From: Flavobacterium ichthyis | GTDB taxonomy: Bacteria > Bacteroidota > Bacteroidia > Flavobacteriales > Flavobacteriaceae | Assembly: GCF_009915155.1 (NCBI RefSeq) | Contig: NZ_JAABLM010000005.1 | Coordinates: 62,001 to 126,000, forward strand | DNA: 64,000 bases | Direction: 5' to 3' | Part shown: piece after piece, positions 1-8,984 of the stretch | Numbering within the stretch: position 1 is the first letter of the stretch | How the letters are laid out: every line of letters begins with the position of its first letter | Position numbers and translations under genes: made by a program | Notes under the pieces: model-generated | What the model was told of the DNA's origin: nothing | The model's database searches: none | The model's input: the letters and a program-made list of their open reading frames with translations, nothing else

Positions 1-1847
1 TTATCAATTATGAAATCACACCATTAAACGGTGATGCAGTGATTATTTTTAAACCTTATGTTGATGCCGGAGTTCATAACGAAGATGCCAACTGGGAAGA
101 AAAATTCTGGGAACCACTTGAGGTAAAATATGCAGAAAACGAAGGTTTTGTTACGGCAAGAACCTTCAAAACACATTTTACAGCTACAACCTTTATGCAA
201 AATTCCATTTTATTAAATGGAATTGCAGAAAAGCAAAATCCTTCGGAAGTTCAAGTAACTTCTGATAAAATTCAGTTTTCATATGAAATTAGAGTTGGAA
301 TTACAGAAACCGTTTCTTTCCGAAAACTAGGAGGCTACACAGTTTCTTTAAACCACGAAAATACGCAAACTGCTGCCCAAAACGTAATTACCGAAGGTTT
401 AAAAATTGGTTACGAAAATCTTCTAGAAAACCAAAAAAGAGCTTGGTCAAAAATCTGGGAAATGTCAGACATTACCATCGATGGTGACGTTAAGGCACAA
501 CAAGGAATTCGTTTTAATATTTTTCAACTGAACCAAACTTATTTAGGAAAAGATTCTCGTTTAAATATCGGTCCGAAAGGTTTCACTGGAGAAAAATATG
601 GCGGTTCGACTTATTGGGACACAGAAGCCTATTGCATCCCGTTTTATATGGCGACAAAAGACCAGCAAGTGGCGAGAAATTTATTGACCTATCGTTACAA
701 TCAATTGGATAAAGCCATTGAAAATGCTGGTAAATTAGGTTTTACAAACGGTGCCGCTTTGTATCCAATGGTTACGATGAACGGTGAAGAATGCCACAAC
801 GAATGGGAAATTACGTTCGAAGAAATACATAGAAATGGTGCAATTGCCTTTGCGATTTTCAACTATTTCAGATTCACGGGAGATTACAGCTACATTCCGG
901 AAAAAGGCCTAGAGGTTTTAATCGGGATTGCCCGTTTTTGGCACCAAAGAGCCACTTTTTCAACTCATAAAGACCAATTTGTAATCCTTGGCGTTACAGG
1001 TCCGAATGAATATGAAAACAATGTTAATAATAATTTCTACACGAATTATTTGGCCAAATGGTGTATTGATTACACTTTGGAACAAATCGAAAAAGTAGAA
1101 AAAGAATATGCTTCCGACCATTCGAGAATTATGTCTAAAGTAAATTTAGACAAAGGCGAAATGGCACAATGGAAAAAAGTGGCCGACAAAATGTACCTTC
1201 CTTTTTCAGAAGAACACGACGTTTATTTGCAACAAGATGGTTTCTTAGACAAAGAATTAATCACAGTTAAAGATTTAGATAAAAGCCAACGACCAATCAA
1301 TCAAAAATGGTCTTGGGACAGAATTCTTCGTTCGCCATACATCAAACAAGCCGATGTTCTGCAAGGATTTTATTTCTTCGAAGACCATTTTTCGAAAGAA
1401 CAATTGGAAAAACATTTTGATTTTTACGAACCATTTACGGTTCACGAAAGCTCGCTTTCACCTTGTGTTCATTCGATTCAGGCTTCGGTTTTGGGAAGAA
1501 TGGAACAAGCTTATACTTTCTATTTAAGAACATCCCGATTGGATTTGGATGATTACAACAAAGAAGTTGAGGAAGGTTTGCACATCACCTCAATGGCGGG
1601 AACTTGGATGAGTATCGTCGAAGGTTTCGGAGGAATGCGTGTTAAAAATGAAACCCTGCATTTCGAACCAAGAATTCCAGAACAATGGACGGGTTATTCG
1701 TTTAAAATCAACTTCAGAAACCAAATTTTACAAGTTTCTGTAAAAGCCAATGAAACCCACTTCAATTTGGAAGGAACGAAAGAGCTTACTGTCTTTGTGA
1801 ATGGAAAAGCAGTTTTGGTCGAGCCGAATACTTTGGTTACGGTATAA
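1..1847 (+). CDS. Maltose phosphorylase-type GH65 enzyme (5' end outside window)
   Basis: The frame is open from the first bases of the window, so the gene starts upstream and about 615 C-terminal residues are present; GH65 phosphorylases usually have about 750-770. The stretch NEWEITFEEIHRN near position 810 is the GH65 signature in the (alpha/alpha)6 barrel and holds the family's general-acid glutamate; GPNEYENNVNNNFYTN is also typical. The family splits maltose (or other alpha-glucosides) with phosphate into glucose and beta-glucose 1-phosphate in the cytoplasm. It lies ahead of two exported GH13 amylases, which fits maltodextrin use. Substrate (maltose rather than kojibiose or trehalose) is inferred from context. 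Confidence 0.9.
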   Translation, partial: INYEITPLNGDAVIIFKPYVDAGVHNEDANWEEKFWEPLEVKYAENEGFVTARTFKTHFTATTFMQNSILLNGIAEKQNPSEVQVTSDKIQFSYEIRVGITETVSFRKLGGYTVSLNHENTQTAAQNVITEGLKIGYENLLENQKRAWSKIWEMSDITIDGDVKAQQGIRFNIFQLNQTYLGKDSRLNIGPKGFTGEKYGGSTYWDTEAYCIPFYMATKDQQVARNLLTYRYNQLDKAIENAGKLGFTNGAALYPMVTMNGEECHNEWEITFEEIHRNGAIAFAIFNYFRFTGDYSYIPEKGLEVLIGIARFWHQRATFSTHKDQFVILGVTGPNEYENNVNNNFYTNYLAKWCIDYTLEQIEKVEKEYASDHSRIMSKVNLDKGEMAQWKKVADKMYLPFSEEHDVYLQQDGFLDKELITVKDLDKSQRPINQKWSWDRILRSPYIKQADVLQGFYFFEDHFSKEQLEKHFDFYEPFTVHESSLSPCVHSIQASVLGRMEQAYTFYLRTSRLDLDDYNKEVEEGLHITSMAGTWMSIVEGFGGMRVKNETLHFEPRIPEQWTGYSFKINFRNQILQVSVKANETHFNLEGTKELTVFVNGKAVLVEPNTLVTV

Positions 1848-1856
1848 ATATTTTTA

Positions 1857-1925
1857 TCTCGCAAAGTCGCAGAGACGCAAAATTTTGTTTTGAATTTAAC
1901 TTTGCGATTTCGCGTCTTTGCGAGA
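1857..1925. repeat. Imperfect palindrome of the 'ctttgcg' family
   Basis: Arms 1857-1881 and 1901-1925 (25 bases each, 5 mismatches) flank a 19-base loop. The arms are built of tctcgcaaag, gacgcaaa and the complementary ctttgcgaga. It lies in the spacer between the GH65 and first GH13 genes. There is no T-run after it, so it looks like a dispersed repeat rather than a terminator. Related strings recur at 35884-35911. Confidence 0.75.
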
Positions 1926-1977
1926 AAATAAATAAGATAAAACTTCGCGTATCATTACTCGAAAAAAAACAACAACA

Positions 1978-3810
1978 ATGAAAAAAACACTCCTACTTTT
2001 ACTTTTATCCTTTTCCACTTTCGCCCAAATCGATAAAGTAGAACCACCCTTCTGGTATGCCGGAATGCACAATCCAGAACTTCAAATTATGTTCTACGGA
2101 AAAAATATCGCACAATATGAAGCTTCGGTTTCTGATAATGTCGTGATCAAAAACGTAGTCAAAACCGAAAATCCTAACTACATTTTCGTAACCATCGACA
2201 CTAAAAACCTTCCGGCGTCTGATTTTGTTTTTTCTTTTAAAACCAAAAACAAGGTAGCTTTTACCAAAAATTATTCTTTAAAAGATAGAAAACCAAATTC
2301 TCGCTTTCGCAAAAGTTATGATTCATCGGATATGATGTATTTGATTATGCCTGATCGTTTTGCCAATGGAAATCCAAACAACGACAGCCATTCTTCAACC
2401 AACGAAAAAGCCAACAGAAGTTTGCCTGGAGGTCGTCACGGCGGAGACATCGAAGGCATCATCAAAAACCTAGATTATCTTTCAGAATTAGGAGTAACGG
2501 CACTTTGGAGCACGCCACTTTGTGAGGATAATGACAAAGGTTATTCCTACCACGGTTATGGTCAATCGGACGTTTACAAAATCGACCCACGTTATGGAAC
2601 CAATGAAGATTATGTTCGCCTTTCGGCAGAAATGAAAAAACGAGGGATGAAATTAATCAAGGATTATGTGACGAACCATTGGGGTGCCGAACATTGGATG
2701 TATAAAGATTTGCCAACCTATGATTGGGTTCACCAATTTCCAGGTTATTCACAATCGAATTACCGTATGACGACACAATTCGACCCAAATGCTTCTGCAA
2801 TTGATGCAAAAAACTGTATGGACGGTTGGTTTGTTCCCTCAATGCCCGATTTGAATCAATCGAATCCGTTGGTGCTGAACTACATCACCCAAAACGCCAT
2901 TTGGTGGATTGAATATGCCGATTTAGATGGTTTCAGAGTCGATACCTATTCGTATAACGACAAGGTTGGAATCGCAAAATGGACCAAAGCCATCACAGAT
3001 GAATATCCCTATTTCAACATTGTGGGAGAAGTTTGGATGCACGACCAAGCCCAAATGAGTTATTGGCAAAAAGACAGCAAAATCGCTGAAATTCAAAGTT
3101 ATAATTCCTATTGTCCGAGTGTGATGGATTTCACCTTGCACGATGCTTTCGGAAACGTTTTTAATGAAGACAAAGACGGCTGGAACGATGGAATGATCAA
3201 GGTTTATGATAATTTCACGAACGATTTCTTGTATCCAAATGTCAATAATCTTCTAATTTTTGCCGAAAATCACGACACGGGACGTTTCAATCAAATTTAT
3301 AAAAACGACATCAAGAAATACACAATGGCAATGGCGTTATTGGCTACCGTTCGTGGCATTCCGCAGTTGTATTATGGTTCCGAAATTGGAATGGCAGGCG
3401 ACAAAGGAAAAGGCGATGCCGATATCCGTCAGGATTTTCCAGGAGGTTGGGATGGCGACAAAAATAATGCTTTCACAAAATCAGGAAGAACCGAAGAGCA
3501 GAATAAATTCTTCGATGTGACTTCAAAATTATTCCAATGGAGAAAAAATAAATCAGTGGTTCACTTCGGGAAAATGACGCATTACATTCCGCAGGAAAAC
3601 GTGTATGTCTATTTCAGATACGATGAAAAAGAAACCGTTATGGTCGTGATGAACAATTCCGCGGAAGCGAAAACCATTAAAACCAATCGTTTCAAAGAAA
3701 ATATCAAGGATTTCAAATCAGGAAAAGATGTGCTTTCTGGAAAATCAGTCGATGTTTCAAACGAAATTTCTTTGGAAGGGAAATCGGTTTTGGTTTTGGA
3801 ATTGAAATAG
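1978..3810 (+). CDS. GH13 alpha-amylase / neopullulanase (SusA-like), exported
   Basis: 610 residues with a short hydrophobic signal peptide ending near SFSTFAQ. An N-terminal beta domain of about 110 residues, as in cyclomaltodextrinase-type GH13 enzymes, precedes the barrel. The four GH13 regions are visible: DYVTNH (about 229), GFRVD (catalytic nucleophile Asp, about 321), EVW (acid/base Glu, about 351) and FAENHD (about 428-433). A small C-terminal beta domain ends the protein. It should cut starch, maltodextrin or pullulan in the periplasm, feeding the GH65 phosphorylase just upstream. The absence of a lipobox argues for a soluble periplasmic enzyme, like Bacteroides SusA. Confidence 0.92.
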   Translation: MKKTLLLLLLSFSTFAQIDKVEPPFWYAGMHNPELQIMFYGKNIAQYEASVSDNVVIKNVVKTENPNYIFVTIDTKNLPASDFVFSFKTKNKVAFTKNYSLKDRKPNSRFRKSYDSSDMMYLIMPDRFANGNPNNDSHSSTNEKANRSLPGGRHGGDIEGIIKNLDYLSELGVTALWSTPLCEDNDKGYSYHGYGQSDVYKIDPRYGTNEDYVRLSAEMKKRGMKLIKDYVTNHWGAEHWMYKDLPTYDWVHQFPGYSQSNYRMTTQFDPNASAIDAKNCMDGWFVPSMPDLNQSNPLVLNYITQNAIWWIEYADLDGFRVDTYSYNDKVGIAKWTKAITDEYPYFNIVGEVWMHDQAQMSYWQKDSKIAEIQSYNSYCPSVMDFTLHDAFGNVFNEDKDGWNDGMIKVYDNFTNDFLYPNVNNLLIFAENHDTGRFNQIYKNDIKKYTMAMALLATVRGIPQLYYGSEIGMAGDKGKGDADIRQDFPGGWDGDKNNAFTKSGRTEEQNKFFDVTSKLFQWRKNKSVVHFGKMTHYIPQENVYVYFRYDEKETVMVVMNNSAEAKTIKTNRFKENIKDFKSGKDVLSGKSVDVSNEISLEGKSVLVLELK

Positions 3811-3824
3811 AAAAATACCCAAAA

Positions 3825-3898
3825 TTGTCATTCCGAGGAACGAGGAATCTTCACAAAGTGAATACTTAACGGAGATTCCTCGTTCCTCGGAATGACAA
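3825..3898. repeat. Perfect 26-bp inverted repeat (REP-like)
   Basis: Arms 3825-3850 and 3873-3898 are exact reverse complements over 26 bases with a 22-base loop; the core is cattccgaggaacgag. It fills the spacer between two GH13 genes. It has no T-tract, so a simple intrinsic terminator is unlikely, though a strong RNA hairpin would protect or end transcripts. Confidence 0.9.
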
Positions 3899-3943
3899 CA
3901 AGACTTTATTCTAAATGGTTCAAAAAACATAAATGTTGAAATT

Positions 3944-5380
3944 ATGAAAAAAACACTCTTATTAGCAATCACCCTCTCCGCTTTTATCTCCTGCAAAGAC
4001 GATAAAAAAACAGAAGAAAAAACAGTTGCAACTACAGAAACCATTGCACCATTTTCTAACGAAATTGCTGAAAACGCAGTAATTTACGAAGCAAACATCC
4101 GTCACTATTCTCCGGAAGGAACTTTTAACGCCTTCACGAAAGACATCCCGGAATTAAAAAAATTAGGAGTAAAAGTCATTTGGCTGATGCCAATTTACCC
4201 GATTTCGATGAAAAACAGAAAAACCACCGACGGACGCTTGGTTTCTGAAATCAAAGATCCAAAAGAAAAAGCAAAATATTTGGGAAGCTATTATGCAATT
4301 TCTGATTATACAGCCATAAATCCAGATATGGGAACCAAAGAAGATTTTCGAAATTTGGTAAAAACCGCTCACGAAAACGGAATGTATGTCATCATGGACT
4401 GGGTGGCGAACCACACCGGTTGGGACCACAAATGGATTACCGAACATCCTGAATATTACCACAAAAATGCCAAAGGCGAAGTGACCGACCCAATAAATCC
4501 CGAAACCGGAAAATCCTGGGGTTGGACCGATGTCGCCCATTTGAATTATGCCAACAAGGATTTGCACGAAGCCATGAAAAACGAAATGCTTTTCTGGGTA
4601 AAAGAAGAAAATATCGACGGATTCCGCTGTGATGTGGCCGACAATGTTCCAGCCGAATTCTGGACAAAAGCCATCGCCGAATTGAAAACAGTAAAACCTG
4701 TTTTTATGCTGATGGAATCCAACAAAAACTATCTTTTAAAAGATGGCCTCTTTGAAATGGGTTACGGTTGGGAAGCCCATCACGTGATGAACGACATCGC
4801 TAAAGGCAAAAAAACCGTCAAAGATTTAGACGCTTTGATGGCAAAAATTGCAAAGGAATATGAAAAAGACGATTTCTTTATGAATTTTACCTCCAACCAC
4901 GACGAAAATTCTTGGAACGGAACCGAATACGAAAGAATGGGCGACGGCGTCGAAGCTTTCACAGCCTTGACCTATGTGATGCCAGGAATGCCGTTGATTT
5001 ATACCGGTCAGGAATACGATTTAAACCGCAGATTGAAATTTTTCGAGAAAGATTCTATCCCAAAAACAAAGGCAAAAATGTTCCCGATTTATGAAAAACT
5101 CGGAGCTTTAAAAAACAATAACGAAGCTTTAAACGGAGGAAAAAAATCGGCTTCCTACAAACGTTTAACAACTTCGGCAGACGAAAATATCTTCGCTTTC
5201 GAAAGAGAAAAAGCAGGTAAAAAAGTAATGTACATTGCCAATTTATCCCAAAAAGACCAAGAATTTACAGCACCAATCGATGGCACTTTCACCAATTATA
5301 TGACACGTGAAAAAGTAACGCTTGCAAAAGACCAAAAACACAGTTTCAAGCCTTGGCAATATTGGGTTTTAACCAATTAA
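3944..5380 (+). CDS. GH13 alpha-amylase, lipoprotein
   Basis: 478 residues. The signal peptide ends in a lipobox (LSAFISC, Cys at about 17) followed by charged KDDKK, so the protein is membrane anchored and may face the cell surface. GH13 regions: DWVANH (about 152), GFRCDVADN with the nucleophile Asp (about 225-233), a glutamate in LMESNK (about 257) and FTSNHD (about 315-320). It is shorter than the preceding GH13 and lacks its N-terminal beta domain. Together with that enzyme and the GH65 phosphorylase it forms a maltodextrin-processing set, likely the outermost, starch-cutting member. Exact specificity cannot be read from the sequence. Confidence 0.9.
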   Translation: MKKTLLLAITLSAFISCKDDKKTEEKTVATTETIAPFSNEIAENAVIYEANIRHYSPEGTFNAFTKDIPELKKLGVKVIWLMPIYPISMKNRKTTDGRLVSEIKDPKEKAKYLGSYYAISDYTAINPDMGTKEDFRNLVKTAHENGMYVIMDWVANHTGWDHKWITEHPEYYHKNAKGEVTDPINPETGKSWGWTDVAHLNYANKDLHEAMKNEMLFWVKEENIDGFRCDVADNVPAEFWTKAIAELKTVKPVFMLMESNKNYLLKDGLFEMGYGWEAHHVMNDIAKGKKTVKDLDALMAKIAKEYEKDDFFMNFTSNHDENSWNGTEYERMGDGVEAFTALTYVMPGMPLIYTGQEYDLNRRLKFFEKDSIPKTKAKMFPIYEKLGALKNNNEALNGGKKSASYKRLTTSADENIFAFEREKAGKKVMYIANLSQKDQEFTAPIDGTFTNYMTREKVTLAKDQKHSFKPWQYWVLTN

Positions 5381-5404
5381 ATATAACTTAAAACAATCAA
5401 AACC

Positions 5405-6109
5405 ATGAAAACAAAATTATTATTTGCCGCCTTTTTATTAGGCAATTTTGTTGGCAATTCACAAATCGTGATTTCGCCAAACCCGTTCAACATCAACACC
5501 GGAAACATCACCGTAACATACGGTTCTGCCGGAGATTACACACTTTTCGATCCACTCTCGGATCCTAACTTATACCTTTATTCCGGACTCGAAACTGATG
5601 GCGATGCCGCCACTTGGGATTTCCACGACGATTGGACAAATCTTGCAACCTTAACGCCACTAATTTGGGACGCAACCGCCAATGCTTACGTGGCAAACCT
5701 CAACATCGCTACCCGAAATTACATTGAAGAAACCACCTCAAATTTTGCACCAATACCATCAGGAACTACCGTAAATGATTATTACTTCCTGATAAGAAAC
5801 GCAGCAGGAGACCGCCAATCCGCTGATTTAAAAGGCTCAGATTACGGCATGACGCCAGCCGTTTTTTTATCCACAAAAAATTTCAGCAACAAGAATATTT
5901 TCCAAATTGCTAACGGTGAAATCACGACCAATTTAGCCGGAAAATCTAAAATAGAAATTTTCGCCCTCAACGGTTCGAAAGTCAAAACCATTGAAATCAA
6001 TAACTTATCCGAAACCGTGCAACAAAAAATTGACCTTCAACCCGGAATTTTTATCGCCACAATTTTCAATAACGGCAAACAAAAAACCATTAAATTCGTT
6101 CAAAACTAA
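5405..6109 (+). CDS. Small T9SS-exported protein, possible starch-binding
   Basis: 234 residues: signal peptide of about 19 residues ending NFVGNSQ, a beta-rich domain of about 140 residues with aromatic patches (YLYSGLETD, WDFHDDW, LIWDA), and a C-terminal type A T9SS sorting domain of about 70 residues ending in TIKFVQN. T9SS tails send proteins through the outer membrane in Bacteroidota. The gene is 24 bases behind an amylase lipoprotein and is followed by a terminator, so it is the last gene of the maltodextrin cluster. The domain resembles carbohydrate-binding modules of starch systems; that function is inference from the aromatic residues and context. Confidence 0.75.
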   Translation: MKTKLLFAAFLLGNFVGNSQIVISPNPFNINTGNITVTYGSAGDYTLFDPLSDPNLYLYSGLETDGDAATWDFHDDWTNLATLTPLIWDATANAYVANLNIATRNYIEETTSNFAPIPSGTTVNDYYFLIRNAAGDRQSADLKGSDYGMTPAVFLSTKNFSNKNIFQIANGEITTNLAGKSKIEIFALNGSKVKTIEINNLSETVQQKIDLQPGIFIATIFNNGKQKTIKFVQN

Positions 6110-6115
6110 TCAACT

Positions 6116-6145
6116 TCCCGGTGTCAAAAACCGGGATTTTTTTTT
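6116..6145 (+). terminator. Intrinsic terminator of the maltodextrin cluster
   Basis: Stem tcccggt (6116-6122) and accggga (6130-6136) with a 7-base loop, followed by nine T. It lies 6 bases after the stop of the T9SS protein. Confidence 0.9.
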
Positions 6146-6278
6146 GGAGCCAATCTTCTGGCTAAAAAATAAGCCATATTCCCGCCATCCGTTTAATCTT
6201 TTCTTTTTTTGGTTAAAAAAAGAAAAGGATACCACTTCTGTCGGGGCTATACCAAAACTTTAGGACAATCTTCAGGCT
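6146..6278 (-). repeat. Composite hairpin element, copy A
   Basis: Read on the minus strand it has the same order as the other copies: gcctgaag, tagccccga, a decayed left arm, a central hairpin, a right arm with ggcgggaa, and a ggctcc end next to poly-A. The central hairpin is a perfect 13-bp stem (6198-6210 with 6215-6227), cttttcttttttt on the plus strand, with a 4-base loop. Copy B has nearly the same hairpin. With the terminator and a promoter this accounts for the spacer before the glycerophosphodiesterase gene. Confidence 0.7.
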
Positions 6279-6370
6279 TCTTTTAATCTCCATTTCTAGC
6301 CTTGTCAAAATCTCTACAAATCATTGAATCTGTGACCAAAAAGCAAATCAAAAACAAAAAAATAAAACCG

Positions 6371-6378
6371 TAATTTTG
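6371..6378 (+). promoter_or_regulatory. -7 promoter box TAATTTTG
   Basis: Exact match to Bacteroidota TAnnTTTG, 14 bases before the TTG start of the glycerophosphodiesterase gene, so the leader would be very short. Confidence 0.65.
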
Positions 6379-6392
6379 CCAAAAATCTTCTC

Positions 6393-7079
6393 TTGAAAAA
6401 AACACTCAACATTGGACATCGCGGCGCCAAAGGACATTTGCCAGAAAACACACTTCCCTCCTTTCTCAAAGCTTTTTTACAAAATGCTGACGGAATTGAG
6501 CTTGACGTTCACCTTTGCAAAACCGGAGAAGTGGTGGTCATGCACGATTTCACAGTTGATCGTACTACAAACGGAACCGGATTGGTAAGCGAAATTTCTT
6601 TAGAAGATTTAAAAAAACTTAAAGTAGAAAATCAATTTCAAATCCCAACATTACAAGAAGTTGTAGAAATTGTACCTCCCGGAAAACTCATCAACATTGA
6701 GTTAAAAGGAAAAAACACCGCTGAACCCGTTTTAAAAATTATTAAAAATACAATCACCAACCATCAATTTTCAAATGATGATTTTTTAATTTCGAGTTTT
6801 GATTATGACGAATTACGAGAAATATTCCGTTTAAATTCTCAACTAAATCTCGGCGTTCTAACTGAAGACGATTTGGAAACCGCTATAGAAGTGGCACGAG
6901 AAATTTTGGCGAAAGCCATACATCCAAATTACACGTTGCTCACGCCAGAAAATATCAAAAAAATCACGGACGAAAATTTTGAAATTTTCACTTGGACGGT
7001 TAATGAAATCAACGATATTGAGACCCTGAAAAAACAAAATATAACCGCAATCATCACAGATTTTCCCGACAGAATATGA
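6393..7079 (+). CDS. Glycerophosphodiester phosphodiesterase
   Basis: 228 residues, the usual size for cytoplasmic GDPD enzymes. The N-terminal catalytic block HRGAKGHLPENT gives the His-Arg and Glu of the active site; GIELDVHL then gives the metal-binding Glu and Asp, and VVMHD the second catalytic His. It hydrolyses glycerophosphodiesters to glycerol 3-phosphate and an alcohol. The start is TTG: no ATG exists in frame before the HRG motif, and a promoter box lies just upstream. No signal peptide. Its last codons overlap the next gene by 4 bases (ATGA), so the two are probably co-translated. Confidence 0.9.
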   Translation: MKKTLNIGHRGAKGHLPENTLPSFLKAFLQNADGIELDVHLCKTGEVVVMHDFTVDRTTNGTGLVSEISLEDLKKLKVENQFQIPTLQEVVEIVPPGKLINIELKGKNTAEPVLKIIKNTITNHQFSNDDFLISSFDYDELREIFRLNSQLNLGVLTEDDLETAIEVAREILAKAIHPNYTLLTPENIKKITDENFEIFTWTVNEINDIETLKKQNITAIITDFPDRI

Positions 7080-8296
7080 GCAAACATTTTGACGTAATTA
7101 TTATTGGCGGTGGTGCTGCCGGATTTTTTTCGACCATCAATATTGCCGAGAAAAATCCGAAACTAAAAATCGCCATTTTGGAGCGTGGCAAGGAAGTTTT
7201 GACCAAAGTAAAAATTTCTGGTGGCGGAAGATGTAATGTCACTCACGCTTGTTTTGAACCCAACGAATTGGTGAAATTTTATCCACGTGGTGAAAAAGAA
7301 CTTCGCGGTCCTTTCCATCAGTTTTGCTCTGGCGACACAATTGAATGGTTTGAAAAACATGGTGTTGAACTTAAAATTGAAGATGATGGCAGGATGTTTC
7401 CCGTAACAGATTCTTCGCAAACGATTATCGATTGTTTTGTTTCAGCAACAAAAAAATTAGGGATTGAAGTTTTGACTGGACAAAGCGTGCAATCAGTCTA
7501 TAAATCTGAAAACGCTGACAATTTTTTCTGGAAAATCGACACGCAAAACGCACAATATTTCTGTGAAAAATTAATTTTGGCCACCGGAAGCAATCCAAAA
7601 ATTTGGGAAATGCTGGAAAACTTCGGGCATAAAATTGTGAATCCGGTTCCGTCGCTTTTTACATTTAATATTAAAGATCCGCGGATTAAAAATCTTCCTG
7701 GAGTTTCGGCACAAGTTTCGGTTAAAGTGAAAGATGCAAAATTGACTTCAAACGGACCTTTGCTTATCACGCATTGGGGAATGAGTGGTCCGGCAATCTT
7801 GAAATTATCGGCTTGGGGAGCGAGAATTTTGGCCGAAAAAAATTATCAATTTACCATCTTTGTGAATTGGCTAAACGATGTGGAAACTGGCGATGCCGAA
7901 GCGATGTTGAAAGAATTGAAATTGGAACATTCGAAAAAAACGGTTTCCAAAAAATCGCCGTTTGAAATCACCAACCGTTTGTGGGAAAGTTTGGTTTTGG
8001 CTTCGCAAATTGCTGACGATGCAAAATGGGCAGATTTGACCAAAAACCAACTGCAAAACTTGGCAAATCAATTGACCAATGCGCAATTTCAGGTGAACGG
8101 AAAAAGCACTTTTAAAGAAGAATTTGTCACCGCCGGCGGAATTGATTTAAAAGAAATCAACTTCAAAACGATGGAAAGCAAACTCCACGAAAATTTATTT
8201 TTTGCAGGAGAAATTGTCAACATCGACGCCATTACAGGAGGTTTTAATTTCCAAAATGCGTGGACAAGCGGATTTATTGTAGCGAATGCTATTTGA
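7076..8296 (+). CDS. BaiN/HI0933-family flavoprotein
   Basis: 406 residues. The N-terminal FAD-binding dinucleotide fold shows GGGAAG at about residue 11-16, then the family stretch ISGGGRCNVTH. The C-terminus has AGGIDLKEINFKTMESK and a GEIVNIDAITGGFNFQNAW motif closing the FAD site. The family (YhiN/HI0933/BaiN-like) are NAD(P)/FAD-dependent oxidoreductases, mostly of unknown substrate. It is translationally coupled to the glycerophosphodiesterase gene (4-base overlap), but nothing visible links the two functions. Confidence 0.9.
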   Translation: MSKHFDVIIIGGGAAGFFSTINIAEKNPKLKIAILERGKEVLTKVKISGGGRCNVTHACFEPNELVKFYPRGEKELRGPFHQFCSGDTIEWFEKHGVELKIEDDGRMFPVTDSSQTIIDCFVSATKKLGIEVLTGQSVQSVYKSENADNFFWKIDTQNAQYFCEKLILATGSNPKIWEMLENFGHKIVNPVPSLFTFNIKDPRIKNLPGVSAQVSVKVKDAKLTSNGPLLITHWGMSGPAILKLSAWGARILAEKNYQFTIFVNWLNDVETGDAEAMLKELKLEHSKKTVSKKSPFEITNRLWESLVLASQIADDAKWADLTKNQLQNLANQLTNAQFQVNGKSTFKEEFVTAGGIDLKEINFKTMESKLHENLFFAGEIVNIDAITGGFNFQNAWTSGFIVANAI

Positions 8297-8297
8297 G

Positions 8298-8376
8298 TTT
8301 TTGCCACAGATTTCGACAATTTACACAGATTTTTTTCAAGTCCAAATCATTTTAATCCTTTAATCAGTGGCAAAAA
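8298..8376. repeat. Inverted repeat of the 'gccacagatt' family
   Basis: Arms 8298-8312 (tttttgccacagatt) and 8362-8376 (aatcagtggcaaaaa) pair with one mismatch; acacagattttt lies between. It sits in the convergent spacer after the flavoprotein gene and could end transcripts from both sides. A related element lies at 15863-15923. Confidence 0.7.
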
Positions 8377-8403
8377 ATAAATTTCTAAATCTGAAATCTT
8401 AAA

Positions 8404-8883
8404 TCACCGATTCAACCACCAGATACTGGCGTTCAAAACTGTTGCAAAACTTACCCAAAGCAAATAAGGAATGAACAAATAACCCGAAAATTTATTGATT
8501 TTTGAAAATTTATGGTAGGTTTCGTAAATCATCAACCAGAGCAAAATAATTTCAATTAAAGCCAAAAGCGGATTTTTTAAACCGAAAAAAAGGTAAGACC
8601 ACAAGGCATTCAGCCCTAATTGTATTGCAAAAAATAACATGGCGCGTTTAACCTCTTCCCGTTTGGGTGAATTAATTTGATGCCAAACTAAACCAGCGGC
8701 AATTCCCATCATCACATACAACGTACTCCAAACGGGAGCAAAAATCCAATTTGGCGGATTGAAACTTGGTTTTTCGATGGTTTTGTACCATGTATTCACG
8801 CTTTCCTGGGTTACCAAACTCGAGAAATACGCCACAACCAAACAAGTTGCCACCAAAACCAATATTCGTGTATATTTATTCAT
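8404..8883 (-). CDS. tspO: TspO/MBR family membrane protein
   Basis: 159 residues, five hydrophobic helices, the usual TspO size. Family motifs: KPSFNPPNWIFAPVWSTLYVMMGIAAGLVW near residues 38-67 and the tryptophan-rich LNALWSYLFF stretch. TspO proteins bind tetrapyrroles and sterol-like ligands and act in stress and porphyrin handling. The ATG at 8883 is chosen because the longer frame begins at a TTG (8898) whose bases lie inside the promoter box at 8896-8903. Confidence 0.92.
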   Translation of the reverse strand: MNKYTRILVLVATCLVVAYFSSLVTQESVNTWYKTIEKPSFNPPNWIFAPVWSTLYVMMGIAAGLVWHQINSPKREEVKRAMLFFAIQLGLNALWSYLFFGLKNPLLALIEIILLWLMIYETYHKFSKINKFSGYLFIPYLLWVSFATVLNASIWWLNR

Positions 8884-8895
8884 CTTCTTTTTTAC

Positions 8896-8903
8896 CAAAA
8901 ATA
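8896..8903 (-). promoter_or_regulatory. -7 promoter box TATTTTTG for tspO
   Basis: Minus-strand TATTTTTG, 12 bases upstream of the ATG. It rules out the longer TTG start. Confidence 0.7.
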
Positions 8904-8960
8904 CAATTTATTTTTTCCATTGCTTACTCCAACCTGTAAGAAACTTGAAGTTAAATAAAG

Positions 8961-8968
8961 TATCTTTG
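8961..8968 (+). promoter_or_regulatory. -7 promoter box TATCTTTG for mvaD
   Basis: Exact TAnnTTTG, 16 bases before the mvaD ATG. Confidence 0.7.
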
Positions 8969-8984
8969 CCAAAAAATATTTTTT

